Below, piece after piece: positions 1 through 5,065 of a stretch of 5,239 nt of DNA. The notes beneath the pieces are model-generated. The model was given only the letters and a program-made list of their open reading frames with translations, did no database searches and had not been told where the DNA came from. Positions within the stretch are counted from its first letter, which is position 1, and each line of letters opens with the position of its first letter. Source of the stretch: Chloroflexota bacterium (GTDB lineage Bacteria > Chloroflexota > Anaerolineae > Promineifilales > Promineifilaceae); the NCBI GenBank assembly GCA_020353135.1, contig CP070688.1:1829492-1834730 (forward strand). Reading direction: 5' to 3'. A program made the position numbers and the translations under genes.

Positions 1-403
1 AGTTGGCCATGATGCCGGCCAGATCTTCCCTGTGCAGGTGAATTTGCAGACCCATATTCGCTCTCTTCAAGGGCGGACCGTCATAGATCAACCAGGCCGG
101 AACGGCCGTTTCCGTGGGCGGCGACGCTGGAGTCGCAGTCGACGTGACCGGCGGCGAAGTTGGGCTAACGGCCGGTTGCTCCCCAATAACTGTCACCTCA
201 GGGGTGGCAACTTCGCCAGCCACCGCCAGTGGCATAAGGACCATGCTTGTTGGCGCAACGGTGATTTCTCCAGCCGGCGCTACGGTTGATCCGGGTGCGG
301 CGACGCCAGGCGTATCCAACTCTTCCGGCGACTGATCCCGGCAAGCGACCAGGATTAGCAATAGCAGTGCGAGAAATGTAAATCTTCCGGTTGATAGCAG
401 CAT
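1..403 (-). CDS. Secreted lipoprotein with Pro/Thr-rich linker, N-terminal part (cut by window edge)
   Basis: This frame is open from an ATG at 403 to the left edge of the window (134 complete codons, no stop). Residues 1-21 form a lipoprotein signal: Arg7, a hydrophobic core at 8-20, and the lipobox LVAC with Cys21 as the predicted lipidated residue. Residues 22-103 are a low-complexity Pro/Thr/Ser/Val/Ala linker, which suggests a tether outside the cytoplasmic membrane. A folded domain seems to start near residue 104 (WLIYDGPPLKRANMGLQIHL). The start is well fixed, because an in-frame TGA lies only two codons upstream (409-407). No strong Shine-Dalgarno is visible. The gene diverges from yigZ, 172 bases away. 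The start of the folded part faintly recalls TIM-barrel glycoside-hydrolase-like proteins of Chloroflexota, but too little is present to name a function. Confidence 0.8.
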   Translation of the reverse strand, partial: MLLSTGRFTFLALLLLILVACRDQSPEELDTPGVAAPGSTVAPAGEITVAPTSMVLMPLAVAGEVATPEVTVIGEQPAVSPTSPPVTSTATPASPPTETAVPAWLIYDGPPLKRANMGLQIHLHREDLAGIMAN

Positions 404-530
404 CGTTCAAGAGCGGGCCATTCTTGGACCTGGCGAAAGTGGGTTGCTGAATTCTAGGGGGTCGCATTGCGACCATCAAGCCCTCTAACTCGGGACTCAG
501 ACAAGCGTCCGCCAACCTCCGGCACTGGGG

Positions 531-536
531 TATAAT
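531..536 (+). promoter_or_regulatory. -10 box of the yigZ promoter
   Basis: A perfect TATAAT hexamer preceded by GGGG lies 39 bases before the yigZ ATG, in the gap between the two divergent genes. Transcription would start near 543 and leave a leader of about 33 bases. No recognisable TTGACA-like -35 box is found 16-18 bases upstream (the region around 508-513 reads TCCGCC), so the promoter may rely on the -10 element or on an activator. Confidence 0.6.
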
Positions 537-575
537 GCCTGGCCAGGCTGAACTGTAAGAACTTCAGGACAACCA

Positions 576-1238
576 ATGGATCGTAAACTTATTCCGGCCG
601 AAGAAACCCGGACCCAGATCAGAGTCGCCAACTCTCGCTTTATCGCCACCATCGCGCCGGTTTTCGACGTCGAAGGGGCGAAGGAGTTCGTGGGGCGCAT
701 GCGGGCCGAGTTCGGCGACGCCAGCCACAATGTGCCAGCCTATGTCATCGGACACGGGAACTCCGTCATTGCCCACTGCAATGACGACGGCGAGCCATCG
801 GGGACGGCCGGGCGGCCGGCGTTGGCGGTCTTGCAAGGCAGCGGTTTGGGCGACGCGGCCGTGGTGGTCACCCGCTATTTCGGCGGCACCAAGCTAGGCA
901 CCGGCGGACTTGTCAGAGCTTATGGCGACGCCGTGAGAGCCGTCCTGGCCGAGTTGCCGCGAGCCGAGAAGGTAGCCACGCACACGACGTTGCTGGCCGT
1001 ACCTTATAATCTGTATGAGCAGGTTCATTTGCTGGTCGAGGCGCATGGCGGGCAACTCCTGGAGAAGGAGTTCGCGGCCGATATCACCCTGACGATGTTA
1101 TTCCGCGTCGAGGACCTGGAGCCATTTAACGACGGCCTGCGCGAATTGACTCAAGGCGCTTTGAGAGCGGTGATCGTCGAAAGCAGCGACAGAACGATCA
1201 TGCCGGTGAACGATAGCAATAACGAATCGTCCGAGTGA
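576..1238 (+). CDS. yigZ: YigZ/IMPACT family protein (UPF0029 plus DUF1949 domains)
   Basis: The 220-residue product has the two-domain layout and length usual for bacterial YigZ proteins. The N-terminal Impact/UPF0029 domain spans about residues 18-125 and shows both family signatures: DDGEPSGTAGRP at 70-81 and the block around TRYFGGTKLGTGGLVRAYG at 99-117. Residues about 135-200 fit the ferredoxin-like DUF1949 domain. The tail (NDSNNESSE) is polar and probably disordered. The family is related to eukaryotic IMPACT, a regulator of the translation kinase GCN2. The bacterial role is not settled; ribosome- or nucleic-acid-linked functions have been proposed, and the protein should be cytosolic. 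The ATG at 576 has AGGA at 566-569 six bases upstream, plus a TATAAT box, so the start is firm. It appears monocistronic: the left neighbour diverges and the right neighbours converge on it. Confidence 0.95.
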   Translation: MDRKLIPAEETRTQIRVANSRFIATIAPVFDVEGAKEFVGRMRAEFGDASHNVPAYVIGHGNSVIAHCNDDGEPSGTAGRPALAVLQGSGLGDAAVVVTRYFGGTKLGTGGLVRAYGDAVRAVLAELPRAEKVATHTTLLAVPYNLYEQVHLLVEAHGGQLLEKEFAADITLTMLFRVEDLEPFNDGLRELTQGALRAVIVESSDRTIMPVNDSNNESSE

Positions 1239-1270
1239 TCACTCAAATAGCTATCGAGCATACTTGATAG
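1233..1270. other. Palindrome over the yigZ stop and following hairpin
   Basis: GAGTGATCACTC at 1233-1244 is a perfect 12-base palindrome containing the yigZ TGA (1236-1238). Just beyond it, 1251-1270 can fold in plus-strand RNA as an 8-bp stem (one G-U pair) with a CAUA loop. Neither is followed by a run of T on the plus strand, so this is not a canonical intrinsic terminator. It could still protect the 3' end or separate the convergent transcripts. The rest of the 1239-1392 gap holds no gene that I can support. Confidence 0.3.
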
Positions 1271-1392
1271 GGGACGCGGTCGAGCGCTCAATAAGAGCAA
1301 TTCATACGTATCTGGAGGTTCTGTCCGGCAGATAAAGTACTGGGTGACTTGACCGTCCAACAACATGCCGAGTAATGTCCAGGCGATGACTT

Positions 1393-2040
1393 TCAGCCGG
1401 CGACCACCGACATGGCGATGAGCCACTGGGCCAGATAGTAGGCGCTCATATAGATGAAGGGGGCGCTGGCAGAAGGCTTGGCGAAACGGTAAACAGTCAT
1501 GATCGAATCGGAGGCCACGAATAAAACTGCGCCGCCAAAGGCCAACCAGGCCGAGAGCCCAGATCCCTGCGGGATCCGGCCGGCGGCCTGCCAGGCCATC
1601 AGCACGATGACCAGCATGTAGAGGGCGGCCGGCGCTTTCATTCGGCCCAAATGAGGCCACAGGTAGCGCAAGGTGGCCAACCCATAGGCCAGTCCTGCCA
1701 GCAAGGGCCAGATCGACCAGTAGGGGCCGCCATCGGAAACGAAGGCGGCGATGTAAACCAGGTGAGCTATCAAGAATGCGGCCCAGCCGGCGACAAAGTA
1801 ATCGCCTGACAGCATGAGGAAGACGTCGCCGGCCAACGAGAAGACCAGGCCGGCGACGACCAGCCACTTGTAGAGAGCCGCGGGTGGATCAGGCGCCAGT
1901 AAGGCGACTGACAAGATGAGGGCCGTGGTCAGCGGCTTGAACAGGTGGACCTGCGCTTGGGGGCCACGGTATCTAGCCCGAAAATACAGGGCCGCCGAAA
2001 CCAGCGCCAGACCTGATAGTAGAATCGTCGGAGCCGTCAA
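1393..2040 (-). CDS. YhhN/TMEM86 family membrane protein, probable lysoplasmalogenase
   Basis: The 215-residue product is very hydrophobic, with about eight membrane segments (near 3-20, 38-50, 56-78, 83-101, 108-126, 137-152, 163-182, 194-213). Family motifs are present in order: KPLTT at 35-39, SLAGDVFLML at 68-77 with the Gly-Asp pair at 71-72, AHLVYI at 92-97, GAVLFVASDSI at 170-180 and YYLAQWLIA at 201-209. Characterised relatives (TMEM86 and a Legionella homologue) hydrolyse the vinyl-ether bond of lysoplasmalogens, giving an aldehyde and a glycerophospho-head group. The activity here is inferred. The start is TTG at 2040: an in-frame TAA lies four codons upstream (2055-2053), and no ATG, GTG or TTG occurs before the KPLTT motif. 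No Shine-Dalgarno is visible. It lies 65 bases downstream of the aminotransferase on the same strand and is probably co-transcribed with it. Confidence 0.88.
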   Translation of the reverse strand: MTAPTILLSGLALVSAALYFRARYRGPQAQVHLFKPLTTALILSVALLAPDPPAALYKWLVVAGLVFSLAGDVFLMLSGDYFVAGWAAFLIAHLVYIAAFVSDGGPYWSIWPLLAGLAYGLATLRYLWPHLGRMKAPAALYMLVIVLMAWQAAGRIPQGSGLSAWLAFGGAVLFVASDSIMTVYRFAKPSASAPFIYMSAYYLAQWLIAMSVVAG

Positions 2041-2052
2041 TTTCGGTGGTAA

Positions 2053-2076
2053 TTACTTTGCTCGTCCGCGTCCCAT
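2053..2076 (-). other. Seven-codon ORF just upstream of, and in frame with, the YhhN-family gene
   Basis: ATG at 2076 opens MGRGRAK and ends at TAA (2055-2053). It is in frame with the TTG start at 2040, four codons further on. It may be a chance ORF, a short upstream ORF feeding ribosomes to the TTG start, or the original start of the gene cut by a nonsense codon. Only weak Shine-Dalgarno-like sequence (GGAC) precedes it. Confidence 0.25.
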
Positions 2077-2105
2077 TGTGAGTCCGTCGGGTCGCTGACA
2101 GTGCG

Positions 2106-3245
2106 CTAGTCCAGGACTCGCTTCAGGGCCTCCAACAGCAAGATGACGTTCTCAGGCCGGGCATTGTAGCCCATGAGGCCGACGCGCCAGACTTCCCCGG
2201 CCAGGGGACCGAAGCCGCCAGCTATCTCGATGTTGTACTCCTTGAGCAGCCGGCCGGCGACAACTTTGGCGTCGACGCCATCGGGTACGCGGACCGTCGT
2301 CAGCGTAGGCAGGCGCAGCGCCCGCTCCACGTGACATTCTAGGCCGATCTCGCCCAGGCCGGACCAGAGCAGTTCGGCCGCCTCCTGGTGACGCTGCCAG
2401 CGGCCTTGGAGCCCTTCTTCGGCCGCCAGGCGCAAAGCTTCGCGCAGGGCATAGTTTAGATTGATCGGCGCCGTATGATGGTAAGTACGCTCGCTGCCCC
2501 AGTACTTGGTTAGCAAGGTCAGATCCAGGTACCAGCTGCGCACTTTCGTCTTGCGGATCATGAGCTTCTCGACCGCCCGTGGACCCAGGGTGAGCGGGCC
2601 GAGCCCAGGCGGACAACTCAGGCACTTCTGCGAGCCGCTGTAGACGATGTCAACCTGCCAATCGTCGGCAAAGAAGGGCACGCCGCCCAGGCTGGCCACG
2701 GTGTCGACCAACAGCAGGCAATCGTATTCGCGGCACAATTGACCTATGCCTTCCAAGGGCTGGCAGGCGCCACTGGAGGTCTCGCCGTGAACCAGGGCCA
2801 GAATCGCCGGCCGGTGTTCCTCCAGTCCAGCCCGCAACTCGTCGAGGCTGAAGACCGCGCCCCATTCCTTTTCTATACGCCGCACGTCGGCCCCGTAACG
2901 GCCGGCCATTTCCGCTATTCGTTCGCCAAAGTAACCGATGATGCCGACCAGGACCACGTCGCCCGGCTCGACGCAGTTGGCCAGGCTGGCTTCCATGGCC
3001 GCGCTGCCCGTGCCGCTAATGGGGACGGTTAGCTCGTTGTCCGTCTGGAACAAGTAGCGCAGCAATTCCTGCACCTCGTCCATGATACCGATGAATCGTG
3101 GATCAAGGTGGCCGACCTGGCGCATGCCGATGGCTTGCAGCACCCGCGGATGGGCATTGGAAGGGCCGGGGCCCAGCAACAATCGCGGCGGCATGTCAAG
3201 TTGAGCGGCCGAGAGGCGGTGAGTGTTGTTTATCGCTCCATTCAT
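2106..3245 (-). CDS. PLP-dependent class V aminotransferase, alanine/serine-glyoxylate type
   Basis: The 379-residue product is full length for the alanine-glyoxylate/serine-pyruvate aminotransferase group (fold type I PLP enzymes). Numbered from the ATG at 3245, the visible signatures are: LLLGPGPSNAHPRVLQA near 22-38, SGTGSAAMEA near 77-86 for cofactor phosphate binding, HGETSSG from 153, VDTVASLGG with Asp181 that would contact the pyridine nitrogen, SGSQKCLSCPPG with the Schiff-base Lys207, YHHTAPINL from 255, and WRVGLMGYN with Arg354 that should bind the substrate carboxylate. The enzyme would move an amino group from alanine or serine to glyoxylate, giving glycine. The exact donor cannot be read from sequence. 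A longer TTG start at 3293 adds 16 Ser-rich residues, but ATG at 3245 is preferred: GGGAGA lies about 10 bases upstream and a promoter fits between the two starts. It is first in a likely two-gene unit with the YhhN-family gene. Confidence 0.93.
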   Translation of the reverse strand: MNGAINNTHRLSAAQLDMPPRLLLGPGPSNAHPRVLQAIGMRQVGHLDPRFIGIMDEVQELLRYLFQTDNELTVPISGTGSAAMEASLANCVEPGDVVLVGIIGYFGERIAEMAGRYGADVRRIEKEWGAVFSLDELRAGLEEHRPAILALVHGETSSGACQPLEGIGQLCREYDCLLLVDTVASLGGVPFFADDWQVDIVYSGSQKCLSCPPGLGPLTLGPRAVEKLMIRKTKVRSWYLDLTLLTKYWGSERTYHHTAPINLNYALREALRLAAEEGLQGRWQRHQEAAELLWSGLGEIGLECHVERALRLPTLTTVRVPDGVDAKVVAGRLLKEYNIEIAGGFGPLAGEVWRVGLMGYNARPENVILLLEALKRVLD

Positions 3246-3298
3246 GTCGGAACTTCTCCCACTTGAACTTCCGGCGGTTTTCGAACTGACCAACTGAG

Positions 3299-3327
3299 AT
3301 CATAAATGGGTTCGGCCTGGCGGGCAA
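3299..3327 (-). promoter_or_regulatory. Sigma70-type promoter of the aminotransferase unit
   Basis: Reading the minus strand, TTGCCC (3327-3322, four of six matches to TTGACA) is followed after exactly 17 bases by TATGAT (3304-3299, five of six matches to TATAAT). Transcription would start near 3292 and leave a leader of about 47 bases before ATG 3245. This placement would leave the alternative TTG start at 3293 at or just outside the transcript, which supports the ATG. Confidence 0.5.
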
Positions 3328-3431
3328 TATTGGTTGTTGGTCGCTGGTGGTGGATTGTAATTGGAGCGGAGGAGAAGAGGAGTTGAGGTGAGGCCGGGCT
3401 ATAAGGAGCTGTCGACGGCGCCGTATCGGTC

Positions 3432-3461
3432 AATTCAAGCGACGCTTGAGTGAATTCAAGC
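3432..3461. repeat. Operator-like palindrome with 21-base-spaced direct repeat
   Basis: TCAAGCG-A-CGCTTGA at 3435-3449 is a perfect 7+1+7 palindrome. The 9-mer AATTCAAGC occurs at 3432-3440 and again at 3453-3461, exactly 21 bases apart (two helical turns), so three TCAAGC half-sites alternate in orientation. This layout is typical of a binding site for a dimeric or cooperatively binding repressor, and it sits between two divergent transcription units. The protein that would bind it is unknown. Confidence 0.4.
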
Positions 3462-3474
3462 TGCGCCCTATGTA
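3446..3474 (+). promoter_or_regulatory. Weak candidate promoter for the small peptide gene
   Basis: TTGAGT (3446-3451) is followed after 17 bases by TATGTA (3469-3474). The -10 match is poor (three of six), so the call is tentative. If real, the operator-like repeat overlaps the -35 box and spacer, and the mRNA leader would be about 165 bases long. Confidence 0.2.
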
Positions 3475-3572
3475 TTTGTTTTGGCCCGTGGGCTAAGCTG
3501 GAGTCAGTTAGGCAACGCGGAACCTTTAACAATCAATCGAATCGATGGCCGTTGAGCGTCTCATGAGCGGCT

Positions 3573-3643
3573 GGCTCCACTAACGCGGAGCTCACCGGGC
3601 GCCACACTCAATGAGCCCTCCAGTAGGCATCTCGGGAGGCTCA
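3573..3643 (+). promoter_or_regulatory. Leader hairpins that may mask or free the ribosome-binding site
   Basis: TGAGCC (3612-3617) plus TCC (3619-3621), with C3618 bulged, can pair with GGA (3635-3637) plus GGCTCA (3638-3643). This 9-bp stem with a 13-base loop buries the Shine-Dalgarno GGGAGG (3634-3639) of the 44-residue peptide gene. The same 5' arm (3612-3621) could instead pair with GGAGCTCA at 3587-3594 with a two-base bulge, which would expose the site. GGAGCT (3587-3592) can in turn pair with GGCTCC at 3573-3578. Three mutually exclusive pairings of this kind resemble a switch. No known riboswitch class was recognised, and folding was judged by eye. Confidence 0.35.
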
Positions 3644-3645
3644 AG

Positions 3646-3780
3646 ATGTTCACGTCCATTAAACAGAAAGCTGTCCGGCTCCTGGCAATCGCTTCGCTCA
3701 CCCTCATCGCCAGCGGTTTGCCTCTGGTCCAGATCGCTCAAGCAGCCGAGTGCGCTGGAACCTCAGCTTGCGGTGGATAG
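3646..3780 (+). CDS. Small exported peptide, 44 residues, with two cysteines and a Gly-Gly end
   Basis: ATG at 3646 follows the strong Shine-Dalgarno GGGAGG (3634-3639) at an ideal six-base spacing, and the frame ends at TAG (3778-3780). The product begins MFTSIKQKAVRLLAI: a basic n-region (Lys6, Lys8, Arg11) and a hydrophobic core at about 12-30. It then has a signal-peptidase-like Ala-Gln-Ala site at 31-33. Cleavage there would release an 11-residue peptide, AECAGTSACGG, whose Cys36 and Cys42 could form a small disulfide or thioether ring. I recognise no family. Possibilities are a signalling peptide, a modified-peptide precursor, or the remnant of a truncated secreted protein; only two short in-frame codon runs follow the stop, which argues against a recent truncation. 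A hairpin follows the gene, so it looks like an independent transcription unit. The TPR gene converges on it from the right. Confidence 0.65.
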   Translation: MFTSIKQKAVRLLAIASLTLIASGLPLVQIAQAAECAGTSACGG

Positions 3781-3800
3781 ATCGTCATAGGTTTTTGAAG

Positions 3801-3841
3801 CGGCCGATCCCTGGAATAATCCAATCCCTGCGGATCGGCCG
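3801..3841 (+). terminator. Hairpin terminator after the small peptide gene
   Basis: CGGCCGATCC (3801-3810) and GGATCGGCCG (3832-3841) form a perfect 10-bp stem with a 21-base loop, 20 bases after the peptide stop codon. On the plus strand TTAATTCT follows, a weak U-tract. On the minus strand CTTCAAAAAC follows, with no U run. It is therefore more likely to serve the plus-strand gene, although it also abuts the TPR gene stop (3844-3842). The long loop makes efficiency uncertain. Confidence 0.5.
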
Positions 3842-5050
3842 TTAATTCTGGTCATCCGCGGACAGCGTTAGTTCATCCAGTATCGTGCGAACACGCTTCT
3901 CCAACCGGTTGGCAAAGGCATCCTCGGGTATCGCTGCTACAATTGCCAGCGCTTCCTCACACAGGTGGATCGCCTCGTCCCGGTCCCCTAACTCGATCGA
4001 AGTTTCGGCCAGGCCCTCGAGCGAATTGGCCAACATGATCTGGGCATTTACCCGGCGAAAGCCAGCCACACATTTTAGAAGATAAGGCCGCGACTCTTCA
4101 ATGCGACCCTGGCTTAGCAATACATTGCCCAGGTTCATCTCGGTCAGTGATTGAAGGTAGACCGGGCCGGACCGACGCATGGCCGACGTGTCGGCTTGGC
4201 GAAAGGCCGCTTCTGCCTTAGCCAAATCGCCTCGTCTATAGTGCAGTGTACCCAGGTTGATGTAAAGACGCGCCCGCTCAAGATGCAGATCGTACGCCGT
4301 AAATATCTGGCCAGCTTCCTCAGACATCTCGAAGGCCTCGTCGATCCTTCCGGTATGCTCAAGCGCGAGCAGAAGATTGGCCAGACTGCGGCCGACATCG
4401 ACGTGCTTGTTCGCCCGGCGAAAGAGGTCGCAAGCCCGGCGCAGATTTGTTTCCGCTTTGTGCCAATCGCCTCGGCCAAGAGCAACAAGACCCAATAAGT
4501 TGAGCGTATCGGCGATTTTCTCTGGCGGAGCATTGATGGCCTCAAACTCATCCATAGCCATCTGCGCATATCGCTCAGTGGCTTCATATTGACGCTTTCG
4601 ATTGTAAACCTGACCGAGACGAAGGTGAGCACTGGCCAAGCCATACGGATCGTTGAGTTGACGAGCGATATTCTCTTGCTGATTGTAAGCTGCAACAGCC
4701 TCATCCAGCCGCCTGTCCTTTCGATAAAGGCTGCCCAACTGGCCATTCAGGCGACCCCTGAGCGCTAGCTCGTCGTCCGGACAATCGGTGATAGCCTGTT
4801 CCAGCACTGGAATCCAATCCGCCCAGTAACCTCGCTCAAAGACGTACTCAAAGCAGCGCGCGGCAAGTTCGGCTGCCTCAAGGTAGGTGTCGGGGAGCTG
4901 TAAGCCAAAGATAGTCGCCCGGAATAAGTTCTCGCGATCACGATGAAGCGCCGGCCAGGCCGAAGGGTCGGCCAGCCCAGTATGCCGGCTCCAGAAGGCG
5001 ATGTTGGCTCTTACGCTCCGCGTGAACTGGTCCGAATGTTTGAGTTCCAC
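3842..5050 (-). CDS. TPR protein with seven repeats, C-terminal part of a STAND-type gene or separate downstream gene
   Basis: The 402-residue product starts at GTG 5050 and ends at TAA. Residues about 10-97 are helical and resemble the linker of STAND ATPases (RSVRANIAFW, then a DRENLFRATI segment). From about 98 to 375 there are seven tetratricopeptide units with a period of 40-41 residues, each with an L-G-x-x-Y/L core and a D/E-E/K-A motif: near 98, 138, 179, 219, 259, 300 and 339. The tail is charged. Such arrays bind proteins or peptides and act as sensor domains in the cytosol. The start is doubtful: GTG is the only start codon near the N-terminus and no good Shine-Dalgarno precedes it. 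The upstream frame ends at TAG (5068-5066) in the same reading frame, five codons before the GTG. The two parts may therefore be one interrupted gene, or two genes coupled by reinitiation. Coding quality stays high to the end, so decay, if any, is recent. Confidence 0.85.
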   Translation of the reverse strand: MELKHSDQFTRSVRANIAFWSRHTGLADPSAWPALHRDRENLFRATIFGLQLPDTYLEAAELAARCFEYVFERGYWADWIPVLEQAITDCPDDELALRGRLNGQLGSLYRKDRRLDEAVAAYNQQENIARQLNDPYGLASAHLRLGQVYNRKRQYEATERYAQMAMDEFEAINAPPEKIADTLNLLGLVALGRGDWHKAETNLRRACDLFRRANKHVDVGRSLANLLLALEHTGRIDEAFEMSEEAGQIFTAYDLHLERARLYINLGTLHYRRGDLAKAEAAFRQADTSAMRRSGPVYLQSLTEMNLGNVLLSQGRIEESRPYLLKCVAGFRRVNAQIMLANSLEGLAETSIELGDRDEAIHLCEEALAIVAAIPEDAFANRLEKRVRTILDELTLSADDQN

Positions 5051-5065
5051 GGCTGCACCGAACGC

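Larger units (their letters stand above)
3246..3645. other. 400-base intergenic control region between divergent genes
   Basis: No convincing gene is found here. The region contains the minus-strand aminotransferase promoter (3299-3327), a purine-rich plus-strand stretch at about 3361-3396, a palindrome with flanking direct repeats (3432-3461), and several short plus-strand inverted repeats leading into the small peptide gene. These include a 7-bp stem with one bulged G at 3493-3511, an arm pair at 3548-3553/3566-3571, and the hairpins at 3573-3643. The density of inverted repeats towards the right is compatible with a structured mRNA leader, though GC-rich DNA produces many weak ones by chance. 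Confidence 0.5.

Noticed and set aside
198..515. 105-residue minus-strand ORF covering the lipoprotein start
   Set aside because: It is Arg-rich and out of frame with the lipoprotein, which has a clear lipobox signal; the ORF also crosses the intergenic region and yigZ promoter area.
1151..1867. 238-residue minus-strand ORF rich in Arg, Gly and Leu
   Set aside because: It overlaps the YhhN-family gene in another frame and the end of yigZ on the opposite strand; its composition is that of a GC-rich shadow frame.
3400..3405. TATAAG on the plus strand as a -10 box for the peptide gene
   Set aside because: No -35 element at a suitable distance (TTGAGG lies only 11 bases upstream), and it would create a leader of more than 230 bases.
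3242..3532. 96-residue minus-strand ORF whose TGA overlaps the aminotransferase ATG (ATGA)
   Set aside because: The overlap looks like translational coupling, but the frame starts at a TTG without a ribosome-binding site, its Pro/Ser/Thr-rich sequence resembles no protein, and the aminotransferase promoter lies inside it. It is more likely intergenic DNA.
3480..3560. Resemblance of the stretch with GGCTAA, GTTAGG and GCGGAACC to part of a cyclic-di-GMP (GEMM-I) riboswitch
   Set aside because: Only fragments of the 3' half match by eye; the conserved 5' half (GGGCAAACC and GACGCAAAGCC) is absent, so the class was not assigned.
4144..4746. 200-residue minus-strand ORF inside the TPR gene
   Set aside because: It is the alternate frame of the TPR repeats; periodic repeats keep shadow frames open, and the sequence has no domain-like pattern.
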